Of a stretch of DNA of 64,000 bases, positions 1-8,998 are shown one piece after another (position 1 is the first letter of the stretch; each line of letters starts with the position of its first letter). The notes beneath the pieces were generated by a model that was given only the letters and a program-made list of their open reading frames with translations, was not told the DNA's origin and ran no database searches. Made by a program: the position numbers and the translations under genes. Source of the stretch: Isosphaeraceae bacterium (GTDB lineage Bacteria > Planctomycetota > Planctomycetia > Isosphaerales > Isosphaeraceae). The stretch spans positions 1 through 64,000 of the forward strand of contig JARLIH010000414.1 in NCBI GenBank assembly GCA_031291845.1. The letters run 5' to 3'.

Positions 1-1346
1 ACATCGACGAAGTCCACATGCTCTCGACCGCGGCGTTCAACGCGCTGCTGAAGACGCTCGAAGAGCCGCCGGGTCACGTCAAGTTCTTCTTCGCAACGAC
101 CGAGGCGAACAAGATCCCGATCACCGTGCTGTCGCGCTGTCAGCGTTACGACTTCGCGGGGATCACGCCCGAGCAGATCGTGGAAACCCTGAGCGAGATC
201 TGCACGCGCGAGGGCGTCGAGGCCGAGCCCGACGCGTTGCGGACGGTCGCCCGCCGCGCGGGGGGCTCGATGCGCGACGCGCAGTCGCTGCTCGAGCAGC
301 TTCTCTCGGCGGGGGGCGAACGCCTCACGGTTGAGCTCGTTCATAAGCTGCTGGGGACGGCAAGCGACGAGCGGCTGCTGGACCTGCTCGACGCGCTGGC
401 CGACCACGACTCCGCCGCGGCCCTGCGCCAGGTCGACCAGGGGGCGTCCCAGGGGGTCCAGCCGGCCGACCTGCTCGGTGGTGTGATCGATTACGTGCGC
501 GACCTGATGGTGCTGGCCGTGGGGGCCGACACGCTCCTGCTGGCGGCGACGCCGAGCCAGAAGCCCCGCCTGGAAGCCGTGGCCCAGCGATGGCCCGTCG
601 ACAGCATCGTCTCCGCACTTCAGATCCTGGCTGAGTACCGGGGCCGGATGCGCGGCAGTGCGCACGGGCGGACGCTGGTCGAGGTCGCGCTGGTACGCGT
701 GGCACGGCTGGAAAACCTGACCGAACTGAGCGACGTGATTGCCCGGCTGGGCGCCTTGGAGGGGGGAGAGGAACCTCCGCCCGGAATCGGCGCGGGCGCA
801 AAAAAAAAATTAGTTCCGGTTGAGCCCGTTCCCCCGCGGCCGCGACTGGGGGGAGACGGCGCTTCACTCGCGTCTCCGTCGCGGCTTGCGCCTCCGGCGG
901 CTCCCGCGCCTGCTCCCGTGCCCGCTCCTGTTGCGCCGGTCCCCCCTCTGGAGCTGCCGACCGAGCAGCTCTGGAAGGAGGTGGTCAAGAAGGTCGGCGT
1001 GCGGCTGGGCGTGCCTCTGAGCCGCGTCGCGCCGACGGCGGTCGAGTCGCCGGACGTGCTGGTCATCGCCCTTCCAGCGGGATACAATTGGGTGGCCGAT
1101 GAGTGCGACTCGCCCGACTCGCGGGAGAAGATCGAGCAGGCATTTCAACGCCTGCTCCACCGGCCAGTGCGGGTACGCTTCGTGCGCTCCGCCGAGGGAG
1201 AAAAACCCGCGACTCCGGCGCCGAGCGCTAACCGTGGGGAGGAGCTCTCGGGGGACCCGATGATCCAGAAAGTCGTCGAGCTCTTCGAGGCGCGGCCGAT
1301 CCACCTGGAACTGGACGAAGAAGGACCGCCCCCCCTCGGGGAGTGA
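1..1346 (+). CDS. dnaX: DNA polymerase III subunit gamma/tau (5' truncated)
   Basis: This is the clamp-loader ATPase subunit that opens and loads the sliding clamp on DNA. The reading frame is open from base 3, and the first residues read IDEVHMLS, the Walker B/DExH box of the AAA+ module, so the start lies before the window. The sensor 1 region (FFATTEANKIPITVLSRCQRYDF) follows, then the three-helix collar domain. After about 250 visible residues comes an Ala/Pro-rich linker (PAPAPVPAPVAPVPP) and a C-terminal domain that marks a tau-type tail. It is followed by ybaB and recR in the same direction, the widespread dnaX-ybaB-recR order. Identity is near certain; only the start is missing. Confidence 0.96.
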   Translation, partial: IDEVHMLSTAAFNALLKTLEEPPGHVKFFFATTEANKIPITVLSRCQRYDFAGITPEQIVETLSEICTREGVEAEPDALRTVARRAGGSMRDAQSLLEQLLSAGGERLTVELVHKLLGTASDERLLDLLDALADHDSAAALRQVDQGASQGVQPADLLGGVIDYVRDLMVLAVGADTLLLAATPSQKPRLEAVAQRWPVDSIVSALQILAEYRGRMRGSAHGRTLVEVALVRVARLENLTELSDVIARLGALEGGEEPPPGIGAGAKKKLVPVEPVPPRPRLGGDGASLASPSRLAPPAAPAPAPVPAPVAPVPPLELPTEQLWKEVVKKVGVRLGVPLSRVAPTAVESPDVLVIALPAGYNWVADECDSPDSREKIEQAFQRLLHRPVRVRFVRSAEGEKPATPAPSANRGEELSGDPMIQKVVELFEARPIHLELDEEGPPPLGE

Positions 1347-1382
1347 TTTCCCTTTGATGTCCACATCAGAAAAAGGCTCGCT

Positions 1383-1751
1383 GTGTTTAATAATCTGGGC
1401 AATCTTGCCGACATGATGCGCAATGCCGGCAAGCTGCGTGAGACTATGGAGAAGGCGACGGAGTCGCTGGGGCAGGTCCAGGTGGAAGGGACGGCCGGCG
1501 GAGGCGTCGTGTCGGCCCGCATCAACGGCCGGCTCGAGGTCGTCGCGGTCCGTATCGACCCGAAGCTCCTGGCCGAAGGGGACGCGGAGCTTCTGGAGGA
1601 TCTGATTGCCGCCGCCATCAACCAAGGTTTGGTCAAGGCGCGGGAGGCCGCTGCGCAGTCGCTCGCGACAATGGCCAGCGGCCTCTCGATCCCGGGGCTG
1701 TCGGGCTTCTTGAACCCTGGCGGCGGAGGCGCTCCCGGCGGGGGGGCTTGA
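1383..1751 (+). CDS. ybaB: YbaB/EbfC family nucleoid-associated protein
   Basis: A small (122 residue) DNA-binding protein that acts as a dimer on the nucleoid. The chosen start is a GTG (MFNNLGNLADMMRNAGKL), which gives the usual family length. The N-terminal helix with paired Met/Leu residues and the central strands VEGTAGGGVVSARINGRLEVVAVRIDPKLL match the family. The tail is Gly/Ala-rich and likely flexible. It sits 36 bp after dnaX and its stop is 3 bp from the recR start, so the three genes are probably one operon. No strong Shine-Dalgarno site precedes the GTG, only a purine run (AAAAAGG). Confidence 0.93.
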   Translation: MFNNLGNLADMMRNAGKLRETMEKATESLGQVQVEGTAGGGVVSARINGRLEVVAVRIDPKLLAEGDAELLEDLIAAAINQGLVKAREAAAQSLATMASGLSIPGLSGFLNPGGGGAPGGGA

Positions 1752-1754
1752 GTC

Positions 1755-2360
1755 ATGGCGGGCTACTCCACAGCCGTCGACACGCTGATTGCGGCCCTCG
1801 GCCGCCTTCCCGGCATCGGTGCGAAAAGCGCTGAGCGCCTGGCCCATCATCTGCTCAAATGTCCGCCCGAGGAAGCGCTCGCCCTGGCCGAGGCGATCCG
1901 CGAGGTCAAGGAGCGGATCCGGCACTGCCAGACCTGCTTCCACCTCACGGAGGCGGAGGAGCCCCTGTGCGCGGTTTGTCGCGACCCGCGCCGTGACCCG
2001 ACGGTTGTGTGCGTCGTCGAGCAGCCTCGCGACCTCATGGCGCTCGAGCGAGCGGCCACGTACCAAGGGGTTTACCACGTCCTTCTCGGCCGCCTCGCCC
2101 CGCTCCAGGGAGTTGGTCCCGAACAACTGACGGTTGATGCCTTGGAAGCCCGCGTCCGTGCGGGGCAAGTGCGCGAGCTGATCATGGCCACGAACCCGAA
2201 CCTGGAAGGAGATGGTACCGCCCTGCTGGTCGCCAATCGGCTGGCCGATACGGGCGTGCCCGTCACGCGCCTCGCCCGCGGTTTGGCCTCGGGAAGCGTG
2301 CTCGAGTTTGCCAACAAGGAGATGCTCGCCGACGCCTTGAGCGGACGCCAGCGCTTCTAA
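1755..2360 (+). CDS. recR: Recombination mediator RecR
   Basis: RecR works with RecO (and RecF) to load RecA on SSB-covered single-stranded DNA. The 201-residue length is typical. The helix-hairpin-helix is at residues about 10-30 (LGRLPGIGAKSAERLAHHLL), a C4 zinc finger follows (CQTCFHLTEAEEPLCAVC), and a Toprim domain starts at VCVVEQPRDLMALE. The C-terminal part (TRLARGLASGSVLEFANKEM) is the conserved Walker-like end. It lies 3 bp behind ybaB. A recO gene is present in the same window at 44866-45600. Confidence 0.97.
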   Translation: MAGYSTAVDTLIAALGRLPGIGAKSAERLAHHLLKCPPEEALALAEAIREVKERIRHCQTCFHLTEAEEPLCAVCRDPRRDPTVVCVVEQPRDLMALERAATYQGVYHVLLGRLAPLQGVGPEQLTVDALEARVRAGQVRELIMATNPNLEGDGTALLVANRLADTGVPVTRLARGLASGSVLEFANKEMLADALSGRQRF

Positions 2361-2575
2361 ATCGAGACGCCGCTCCGAAGTGGTCGTTGAATCTGGCGCG
2401 CGTTATGGCATAATTGTTGCGTGTCATGCTCACCGTCACGCCGTGATCGTGGCCGATCACCGCGCCGGCGAGGCTGGGGGCCCGCCCGGCACTCGGCACG
2501 CAGAGGATCACGTGGCGGCAACCCGCGTTCGCTTGGGGTCGTTTCTTTCCTCTCTCCCGCGGCGGAATCAAGGAC

Positions 2576-4018
2576 ATGCGTCTCGACACCTCTCAGCAAA
2601 TGCGGACCGATATGCGCCTTCGGATGGCGCCCCGCATGATCCAGTCGATGGAGATTTTGCAGCTTCCCCTCATGGCGTTGCAGGAGCGAATCGATCAGGA
2701 GCTGAGCGAGAACCCGATCCTGGTCGACCTCCGGGAAACGCCGCCACAAGAGCAGGAGCCGGACGATCGTTCGGCCAAGGAAGCTGACGCGGGCGAGGAT
2801 ACGGCCGGCGAGACGGGCGAGTTCGACCTGGTGCCCGATGATTGGCGCGACACGTACGCCGAGGGGCACCGGGTCAGTCGCGCTGCGCTCAGTGAGGAGG
2901 CCGACCGCAAGCACGACGCGATGCAAAACATGGCCTCGCGACCGCGCTCTCTGCACGACGACCTCTCCGACCAGCTCAGTTTTCTCGACGCCGAGCCGAA
3001 CGTCCGCGCGCTGGCGGAGTACATCATTTTCAACCTCGACGACAATGGCTGGCTGAAGCTCGACCTGCACGAGATCGTGCGCGATTTCGGCGGCTCCGCC
3101 ACGCTGGCCGAGGCCGAGGAAGCGCTCGCCCTGGTGCAGAAGCTCGACCCGCCGGGCGTCGGTGCGCGGAATCTACGGGAATGTCTCTTGCTGCAGCTCA
3201 CACCGGATGTCCCGTGTCGCGACATCTTGTACGTCCTCATCGCGAACCACATCGATGACCTGCAGCAAAACCGGCTTCCCGCGATCGAGAAGAAGACGGG
3301 CGTACCCATCGAGAAGATCAAAGAGGCGATGGAACACCTGCGCCGGCTCAACCCGAAGCCCGGTGCACGGTTCGCCCCGGAAAGTGCCCAGTACGTTGTG
3401 CCCGACCTCATCGTCGAGCCGAACGAGCACGGTGGCTACGAGGTTCGGCTGGTCGACGACCACACGCCGCAACTCTCGATTTCGCAGTACTATCAGAAGC
3501 AGCTCAAGAACAAGTCGACCGACCCGGCGGCGCGCGAGTTCATTCAGAAGCGCATCCAATCGGCGCGCTGGCTCATCGAGTCGATCGAGCAGCGCCGGAA
3601 CACGCTGCTGAAGGTGGCCCGGGCAATCATCGAGCATCAGAAGGACTTCCTCGACAAGGGGCCGGAGTCGATCGAACCGCTGAAGATGCAGCAGATCGCC
3701 GATCGCGTGGGCGTGCACGTCACGACCGTCAGTCGCGCGGTGGACGACAAGTGGGTCCAAACCCCGCGCGGGATCTTCGCGCTGAAGCGCTTCTTTGGCG
3801 GCGGCACGACGACGGCCGACGGCGACGAGGTCGCGTGGGACACGATCAAGCAGAAGCTGCTCGAGATCATCGCGAAGGAAGACAAGCAGAACCCGCTCTC
3901 GGACGAGGAGATCGTCGAGGAGCTCGGGAGCCACGGGTTCCCGGTGGCGCGCCGGACCGTGACGAAGTACCGCCGCACGCTCCGCATCCCGTCCAGCCGA
4001 CAGCGCAAACAGTTCTGA
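2576..4018 (+). CDS. rpoN: RNA polymerase sigma-54 factor
   Basis: Sigma-54 directs RNA polymerase to -24/-12 promoters that need an AAA+ activator. The 480-residue product has the Gln/Leu-rich region I (MRLRMAPRMIQSMEILQLPL, residues about 12-31), an acidic region II (about 50-100), the core-binding region with LDPPGVGARNLRECL, a helix-turn-helix, and the RpoN box ARRTVTKYR near residue 460. The ATG at 2576 is preceded by CGGAA about 8 bases upstream. The gene is alone, 215 bp after recR, and faces the XRE regulator gene. Confidence 0.97.
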   Translation: MRLDTSQQMRTDMRLRMAPRMIQSMEILQLPLMALQERIDQELSENPILVDLRETPPQEQEPDDRSAKEADAGEDTAGETGEFDLVPDDWRDTYAEGHRVSRAALSEEADRKHDAMQNMASRPRSLHDDLSDQLSFLDAEPNVRALAEYIIFNLDDNGWLKLDLHEIVRDFGGSATLAEAEEALALVQKLDPPGVGARNLRECLLLQLTPDVPCRDILYVLIANHIDDLQQNRLPAIEKKTGVPIEKIKEAMEHLRRLNPKPGARFAPESAQYVVPDLIVEPNEHGGYEVRLVDDHTPQLSISQYYQKQLKNKSTDPAAREFIQKRIQSARWLIESIEQRRNTLLKVARAIIEHQKDFLDKGPESIEPLKMQQIADRVGVHVTTVSRAVDDKWVQTPRGIFALKRFFGGGTTTADGDEVAWDTIKQKLLEIIAKEDKQNPLSDEEIVEELGSHGFPVARRTVTKYRRTLRIPSSRQRKQF

Positions 4019-4060
4019 CCGACCGCACCGTAACATCGACCACGGGTAGCATGCCCCGGA

Positions 4061-4123
4061 CGGAGACTGCGACGGGCGTGGTCGACCCGCTGTGGTCCTG
4101 GGCCACGCCCGTCGCAGACTCCG
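4061..4123. repeat. Imperfect inverted repeat between rpoN and the XRE gene
   Basis: Two 23-bp arms (4061-4083 and 4101-4123) pair with two mismatches around a 17-bp loop. It lies between the convergent stops of rpoN and the XRE gene, so it could act as a terminator for both, but neither side has a T run. The core GCGACGGGCGTG recurs at 5298-5309 together with its complement, which points to a dispersed repeat family. Confidence 0.6.
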
Positions 4124-4128
4124 GCGCT

Positions 4129-4596
4129 TTAGATAGGGCTCGGGACGCGCATCGGTGCCAAGGGCGCTGAGGGGGCCGGCATGTGCTGCTGCCGGACTTC
4201 CTCATCAGGTTCCACGGGGGCGGCAACAGCGATCGCCGACCGGGCCTCGAGCAGTCGGCGCATTGCGGTTTCGTAACCGATGATCCGGATGTTCTCCAGG
4301 ACGCGGGATGCCTTCGTCAGCCCGATTCCTCGGGCGAGATCGAGCACTTCGCGCTCGTCGAGGCTGAGCGGGTCAGCATGCGCCAGCGGGTCGACATCGA
4401 GCCCATCGTCGGCCAGGTAGTCGAGGGAGACCCCCATCGCTTTCGCCAGGCGGTACGCGTTTTCCAGCCCAGGACGCGATTTGCCGTTGAGGATGCGCGA
4501 GATCTCCGAGTCGCTCACGCCCGAGATCCGGGCGAGCTTCTGGCCGTTCAGGCCCAGGCGGCTCATCTGGGCGTGGAGCTTCTCTTTGAGTTCCAT
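4129..4596 (-). CDS. XRE-family helix-turn-helix regulator
   Basis: A 155-residue cytoplasmic DNA-binding protein. The start MELKEKLHAQMSRLGLNGQ is chosen because the Cro/CI-type helix-turn-helix begins there (residues about 8-65, with LARISGVSDSEISRILNGK as the recognition part). A longer reading frame extends upstream but has no homology-like content. The C-terminal 90 residues hold a mixed helical segment (DEREVLDLARGIGLTKASRVLENIRIIG) and a Pro/Ala-rich tail, and I do not recognise them. Targets are unknown. The gene is alone on this strand with about 840 bp of non-coding DNA upstream. Confidence 0.85.
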   Translation of the reverse strand: MELKEKLHAQMSRLGLNGQKLARISGVSDSEISRILNGKSRPGLENAYRLAKAMGVSLDYLADDGLDVDPLAHADPLSLDEREVLDLARGIGLTKASRVLENIRIIGYETAMRRLLEARSAIAVAAPVEPDEEVRQQHMPAPSAPLAPMRVPSPI

Positions 4597-5435
4597 ACCG
4601 GCTAATCTAGCACTCCCGAGCGTGTTCGAGAACCGGCTCCATCCCGAATTCGCAAGTCCTTTCTCAAAGCTAGCTTGCACGCTTGGGAAAATGCTGCCCG
4701 CACGATTTCCTGATGCGGTCCTCAATGGGGCAGAACTCGACACGGCCGGCCGGCTCGTCGCGCGGCTCTGTTGCGTATCAGGGATTGCCGGGCATCCTGC
4801 CGACCGGATAGGACCATCGTCCTGGTTTGGGTCGGGGAGAGAGGCAAAGATTACACAATTAACCGGGCCTTCGGGAAGAGTATCAATCCGTTTTTTTTCT
4901 GGGATGGAACGTGTCTGAGTCATGTCACATGCGCGACGGGTCCGCGTTCCCCGAACCGCTCGGGCCTTGAGGCGAAGCCGCCGGTGGTTGTCTCGGTGCC
5001 AGAAACGGGAGCCGAGCGGGACCCTGAGGTGACCGGAAGAGAGAGACACCGAAGCTAAGAATATGAAGCAATTTTCGTGCCTAAGATGATAACGGTTTCG
5101 GCTTCGTTTCGATTTCTCTTGTTTCCCGCGCGGAGGCTGGGTACGGGGAATGTCATCGGTATCGGCGGGGGTCTTTTTCCAGGCGAAAAATATCGAGCGA
5201 TTGTTCGAGTGGTACGCGATGCACCTGGCAATTCGCCGCGATCGGAACGGTCGCGTCGCGAGAGTCTTCGGCGCGTCGAGGGGAGAGCCCGGAGCCTGCG
5301 ACGGGCGTGTCTACCCACCGAGGTGGTGCGCCACGCCCGTGGAAGACTGCCGGGCGTGTCACCCGGATGTCCCACAACCGATTTTACAATCGTCCTGTCC
5401 GCCAGCGAGCCGGGGCAGCCGGGACAAGGACGCTG
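4597..5435. other. Long intergenic region without a recognised gene
   Basis: Open frames here have no signal peptide, domain or ribosome binding site I can support. The region holds an A/T-richer patch around 4845-4900 that may include the promoter of the leftward XRE gene, and a second copy of the GACGGGCGTG-type inverted repeat at 5301-5340 (9-bp perfect arms around a 22-bp centre that itself pairs as CCACC/GGTGG). Confidence 0.5.
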
Positions 5436-6443
5436 TCACGAAGTGCGACGGACAACGTATTGCGCCATCGTGCGCAGGATCGTCTTGGCCCCGGAATCGG
5501 GAAGGACGTCCAGCGCGTTCAGGGCGTGCGCCACGGAGCGTTGGGCACGTTGCCACGCGTAATCGAGCGCGCCGGAACCCTCGAGATAGGGGCGCAGCTC
5601 CCGCCGGTTCTCGGCGCTCGACTCGACAAGCAGTCGCCGCACCCGGTCCGCGGTGGCGGCGTCCGAGGTCGCCAGGAGTCGGATCAAGGGAAGCGTGAGT
5701 TTCTGCTTCTCGAGGTCCGTGCCCAGGCTCTTGCCGGTGACTCGCTCCTCGCCCCAGATGTCGAGCACGTCGTCGGCAATCTGGAACGCAACGCCCAGGT
5801 CGCGCCCGTAGTTCTCGAGCGCGTTCACAACGCCCTCGTCTGCCCCCGCGTAGTGGGCCCCGAGGCGGCACGAGACGGCGGTCAGCTCCGCCGTCTTGCC
5901 GCGGATGATCGCGAAGTAGTCGTCCTCATTCAGGTCGAGGTTTCCGCGGTTGTGGACCTGCTGCATCTCCCCTTCGCAGACCAGGTTCGTCGCGCGGCCG
6001 ATCCATCGGCACGCGAGCGTCGACTCGAGCGAGGCGGCCAGGTGGAAGGCGTGCGTGAAGAGGTAGTCGCCCAGCAATACGGCCGTCTCGTTGCCCCACT
6101 CGGCGTTAACCGTCGCGGCGTGTCTGCGCACCATCGCCTCGTCGAGAATGTCGTCGTGGACCAAGGTGGCGGTGTGGATCATCTCGACGACCGCCGCCAA
6201 CACGGGGTGCGACGCCGTCAACTGGCCGCAGGCCTGCCCCGTCAGGAGCACGAGGGCCGGGCGGAGCCGCTTCCCGCGAAAGTCGGCGCAGTGGTCGACC
6301 AGGAGTTGCACGAACGGGAACCGGCTGCCCAGTTCCTCGGCGAAGACGCGCTCGGTCTCAGCCAGCTCGGCGGCGATTGGTGCGTAAAGGACGGCCAGCT
6401 TCTGGCCGGTTTCCGCGCTCTGGCTCAGCGACGATAACGACAT
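5436..6443 (-). CDS. Polyprenyl (long-chain isoprenoid) diphosphate synthase
   Basis: A trans-prenyltransferase that condenses isopentenyl diphosphate units onto allylic diphosphates to make the side chain of menaquinone or another quinone. About 335 residues. The first aspartate-rich motif is DDILDE (near residue 98), followed by the conserved arginines AMVRRHAATVN. The second is DDVLD (near residue 225) in VAFQIADDVLDIWGEE. RLRPALVLL upstream is the KR-type substrate motif. A GTG lies just before the ATG, so the start could be three bases earlier. The chain length cannot be read from the sequence. The gene is upstream of nothing obvious in its pathway. Confidence 0.92.
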   Translation of the reverse strand: MSLSSLSQSAETGQKLAVLYAPIAAELAETERVFAEELGSRFPFVQLLVDHCADFRGKRLRPALVLLTGQACGQLTASHPVLAAVVEMIHTATLVHDDILDEAMVRRHAATVNAEWGNETAVLLGDYLFTHAFHLAASLESTLACRWIGRATNLVCEGEMQQVHNRGNLDLNEDDYFAIIRGKTAELTAVSCRLGAHYAGADEGVVNALENYGRDLGVAFQIADDVLDIWGEERVTGKSLGTDLEKQKLTLPLIRLLATSDAATADRVRRLLVESSAENRRELRPYLEGSGALDYAWQRAQRSVAHALNALDVLPDSGAKTILRTMAQYVVRRTS

Positions 6444-6595
6444 CACCCCATCCCCTCGAACACCCGAGACCGCCGGCTGCGATGCAACCTCGCACTCCGG
6501 CTCGGCCGTGTCTCATTTTCGGAGCCCCGGCGGTCGCCGCGGCAAGGGAGAATTGAAACGCTCCCATCCCCCAAACCGCAGCCCGCGCTCGCTTC

Positions 6596-7081
6596 TTAAC
6601 CCGAACCATCCCGCCGGTAAATTCCGCTCTTGCCCCCCGACTTCTCTTCGAGGCGAACCTGGTCGATCTCCATCCCGCGGTCGACCGCCTTGCACATGTC
6701 GTAGACGGTCAACGCCGCAACGCTGACCGCCGTCAGGGCTTCCATCTCAACGCCCGTCCGCGCCTGGACCTTGACCGTCGACTCGACGCGCAGCGTGGCC
6801 GCGTCCACGGCGAGGAACGCCACCTCGACACTGTCGATCCCCAGGGGGTGACAGAGCGGAATGAGCTCGCCGGTCCGCTTCGCAGCCATAATCCCTGCCA
6901 GCCGCGCCACTTCCAACACATCCCCTTTCGCCAGCTTCCGGTCCAGCACGAGCGACAGCGTCGCCGGCGCCATGCGTACCAAGGCGCTGGCGCGGGCCAG
7001 GCGAGCCGTCACGTCCTTACCGGAGACGTCCACCATCCGGCTCGCGCCCCGATCGTCGAAATGTGTCAGCTCCCCTGCCAT
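6596..7081 (-). CDS. moaC: Cyclic pyranopterin monophosphate synthase MoaC
   Basis: MoaC makes cyclic pyranopterin monophosphate, an early step in molybdenum cofactor synthesis. The 161-residue product begins [24 protein letters not shown] five codons upstream could be used but the ATG fits the family. Conserved motifs are [20 protein letters not shown] and, near the end, [17 protein letters not shown], with the catalytic Lys-Asp region intact. No other moa or moe gene is nearby, so the pathway is dispersed in this genome. Confidence 0.95.
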   Translation of the reverse strand: MAGELTHFDDRGASRMVDVSGKDVTARLARASALVRMAPATLSLVLDRKLAKGDVLEVARLAGIMAAKRTGELIPLCHPLGIDSVEVAFLAVDAATLRVESTVKVQARTGVEMEALTAVSVAALTVYDMCKAVDRGMEIDQVRLEEKSGGKSGIYRRDGSG

Positions 7082-7153
7082 GGATTCCGGCCCCAACGTT
7101 CAATTTATTCTGAACGTATTTTACAAATTGGCGAACGGCTGCCTAGAGCCCGG

Positions 7154-8740
7154 TTAAGGAATCGGGAACTCCCAGAGCGCCGAGAGCCAGACACCCTGGC
7201 GGGTGCGAACGGCGACGCGCCGTCCGAGCCCGGAGGCGAGACGCGCGCGCCATTTGGGCTTCCAGTAAGCCGAGCGGCGGGAGACCACGACCCAGCGGGA
7301 AGACAGGGCGACGTCTTCGTCGCGCAGCAGGACCTCTCGGCGCACCAGACGACGGGTCGTAGACATCAGGCCTTGCCCCGGGTAGAGCGTCGGGACCAGC
7401 GCGGCGGAATCACCGCGGCCGGCGTCCTCGGCGAGGCGGTCGAGCAGCACGTCGTCCACGGCGTCGCCCCAGAAGGTCAGCTCGAGGCCGAGCACCTCCG
7501 CCCCTGGGAGGCCGCCGACGAGGACGTTGTAATAGCTCAGGCCGAACGGGTGGAGCGCGACGACACCGTAGCCCTGTGCCAGCACGAACGCCATGAGCAC
7601 GACCTTCTGCGCTCGTTTCTGGAGCGCTCCCCAGGCCCAGGCGAAGCCACGCCCGACCAGGATGGCCCACAGCGGAAAGACCATCAGGAAGAGCCGCTCG
7701 CCGTCGTAGACCGGCACACGCGTGCTGAACAGGACCAGGAAGAGGCCGATCGACCCCAGCAAGAGCAGCCCGAACGGGTCGGACCGCCGTTCACGCCAGG
7801 CCAAGGCCGTTCCCACCGTGCCGAGTAGATGCAGTCCCACTGGAACGGTCGCCGCGAAGTAGAACCAAGGGTAGTGCCACGGCACGTCGCGATCGGCGTA
7901 CACCCGGCCGAAGTACTGCACGTAGATCGCCACCCGTTCCACGCCCGTTCCGAGATAGCGGGACAACCGGGGGAGCGTGTCGTACCAGAGCCAGGGCCAC
8001 CCCACGAAGAACACGAGCAGTCCCGTAGCCGCCCAGATCAAAAGCGCGACGCTCCCCCTGCGCGGTCCGAGCCTAGCCAGTGCCCAGGCTCCGACGACCG
8101 GGATCAGGAGCCAGGCGTGAATCTTCGTCAACAGCGCCAGTCCCCAGAACAACCCGGCGAGGGCCATCGCGAGCACCGGTCGGCGCGCCTTTAGGCTGCG
8201 CTCGGCCGAGAGGAGCGCAAGCACCCAGAATAGCGTGATGAAGGTGTCGAGCGCTCCGAGGTGGGCGTGGGCAAACACGCGCGGCATCAGCACGAGCGAA
8301 AGGCCCGCGATCCACCCTGCCGTGGGCCCGTAGCGCCGACCAGCGGTCGCCGCGATCAGGCCCGCCAGCGCCGCGAACGCCACCGCCGGCGCGAGTCGCG
8401 CGGACTTGAGATACAAGCGGAGCGGATCAGGCCCGGCAGCCAGGGTCTCGAAGGGCTCCGCAAGCGTCGACGCGATACCCAGCAGCCAGCGCCCGAGCGG
8501 GGGGTGCTCGGCATTGTCACGGAAGACCCGGTCGACGACCTCTGGCGTGAAGAATCGCCAGCCCTCGGCGCGCAGGGTCGCGATGTACGTGCGGCCGGGA
8601 CGCACGTCGAGCGGTTCATCGGTCGTCACCCCCGGTCCGCCCAGGGTCAAGACCACGGCCAACCCCGCCACCAGGCTTACAGCGAGCGAAAGGCGAGGGA
8701 TGGTCCAGAAGGGGCTCGGAGCGGGGCTGCTGGTGGACAT
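7154..8740 (-). CDS. Glycosyltransferase family 39-like integral membrane protein
   Basis: A 528-residue polytopic membrane protein of the ArnT/PMT superfamily, which transfers sugars from lipid-linked donors outside the membrane. The ATG at 8740 is chosen because it precedes the first hydrophobic helix (LSLAVSLVAGLAVVLTLGG). The first extracytoplasmic loop has the acidic TTDEPLD stretch and the NAEHPPLGRWLLG segment typical of the family. At least nine hydrophobic helices follow, with AHLGALDTFITLFWVLALL as a conserved one. The C-terminal region is soluble. The acceptor is unknown. Confidence 0.82.
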   Translation of the reverse strand: MSTSSPAPSPFWTIPRLSLAVSLVAGLAVVLTLGGPGVTTDEPLDVRPGRTYIATLRAEGWRFFTPEVVDRVFRDNAEHPPLGRWLLGIASTLAEPFETLAAGPDPLRLYLKSARLAPAVAFAALAGLIAATAGRRYGPTAGWIAGLSLVLMPRVFAHAHLGALDTFITLFWVLALLSAERSLKARRPVLAMALAGLFWGLALLTKIHAWLLIPVVGAWALARLGPRRGSVALLIWAATGLLVFFVGWPWLWYDTLPRLSRYLGTGVERVAIYVQYFGRVYADRDVPWHYPWFYFAATVPVGLHLLGTVGTALAWRERRSDPFGLLLLGSIGLFLVLFSTRVPVYDGERLFLMVFPLWAILVGRGFAWAWGALQKRAQKVVLMAFVLAQGYGVVALHPFGLSYYNVLVGGLPGAEVLGLELTFWGDAVDDVLLDRLAEDAGRGDSAALVPTLYPGQGLMSTTRRLVRREVLLRDEDVALSSRWVVVSRRSAYWKPKWRARLASGLGRRVAVRTRQGVWLSALWEFPIP

Positions 8741-8889
8741 CGTTGAGACCGCTGACCTCAAAGCACATAAGGGGGGGCGCCAGAGCCCCGCCCGGCCGGG
8801 TATCGTCAAAGGGTCATCCGCCTGATCCGACGACCGTGGGCCGCAGGACCCGCGCGACCCCTCCCATCATGGCAGGTGGCTTGAAACTA

Positions 8890-8941
8890 CACGAGCCCGA
8901 GGTCCGTCCCGGCGGGTGCCGGGACATACCTCGGGCTCGTG
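8890..8941 (-). terminator. Strong hairpin downstream of the response regulator gene
   Basis: Two perfect 14-bp arms (8890-8903 and 8928-8941) enclose a second 7-bp stem (8906-8912 with 8919-8925). It lies 58 bp after the stop of the leftward response regulator gene and before the glycosyltransferase gene. There is no clear T run, so a strict intrinsic terminator is not proven. Confidence 0.55.
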
Positions 8942-8998
8942 AGTGGGCGCAGGTCCAAGAGGGAGCGGGCAGGTCGATCGCTCCTCGGTCGGCGCGGA

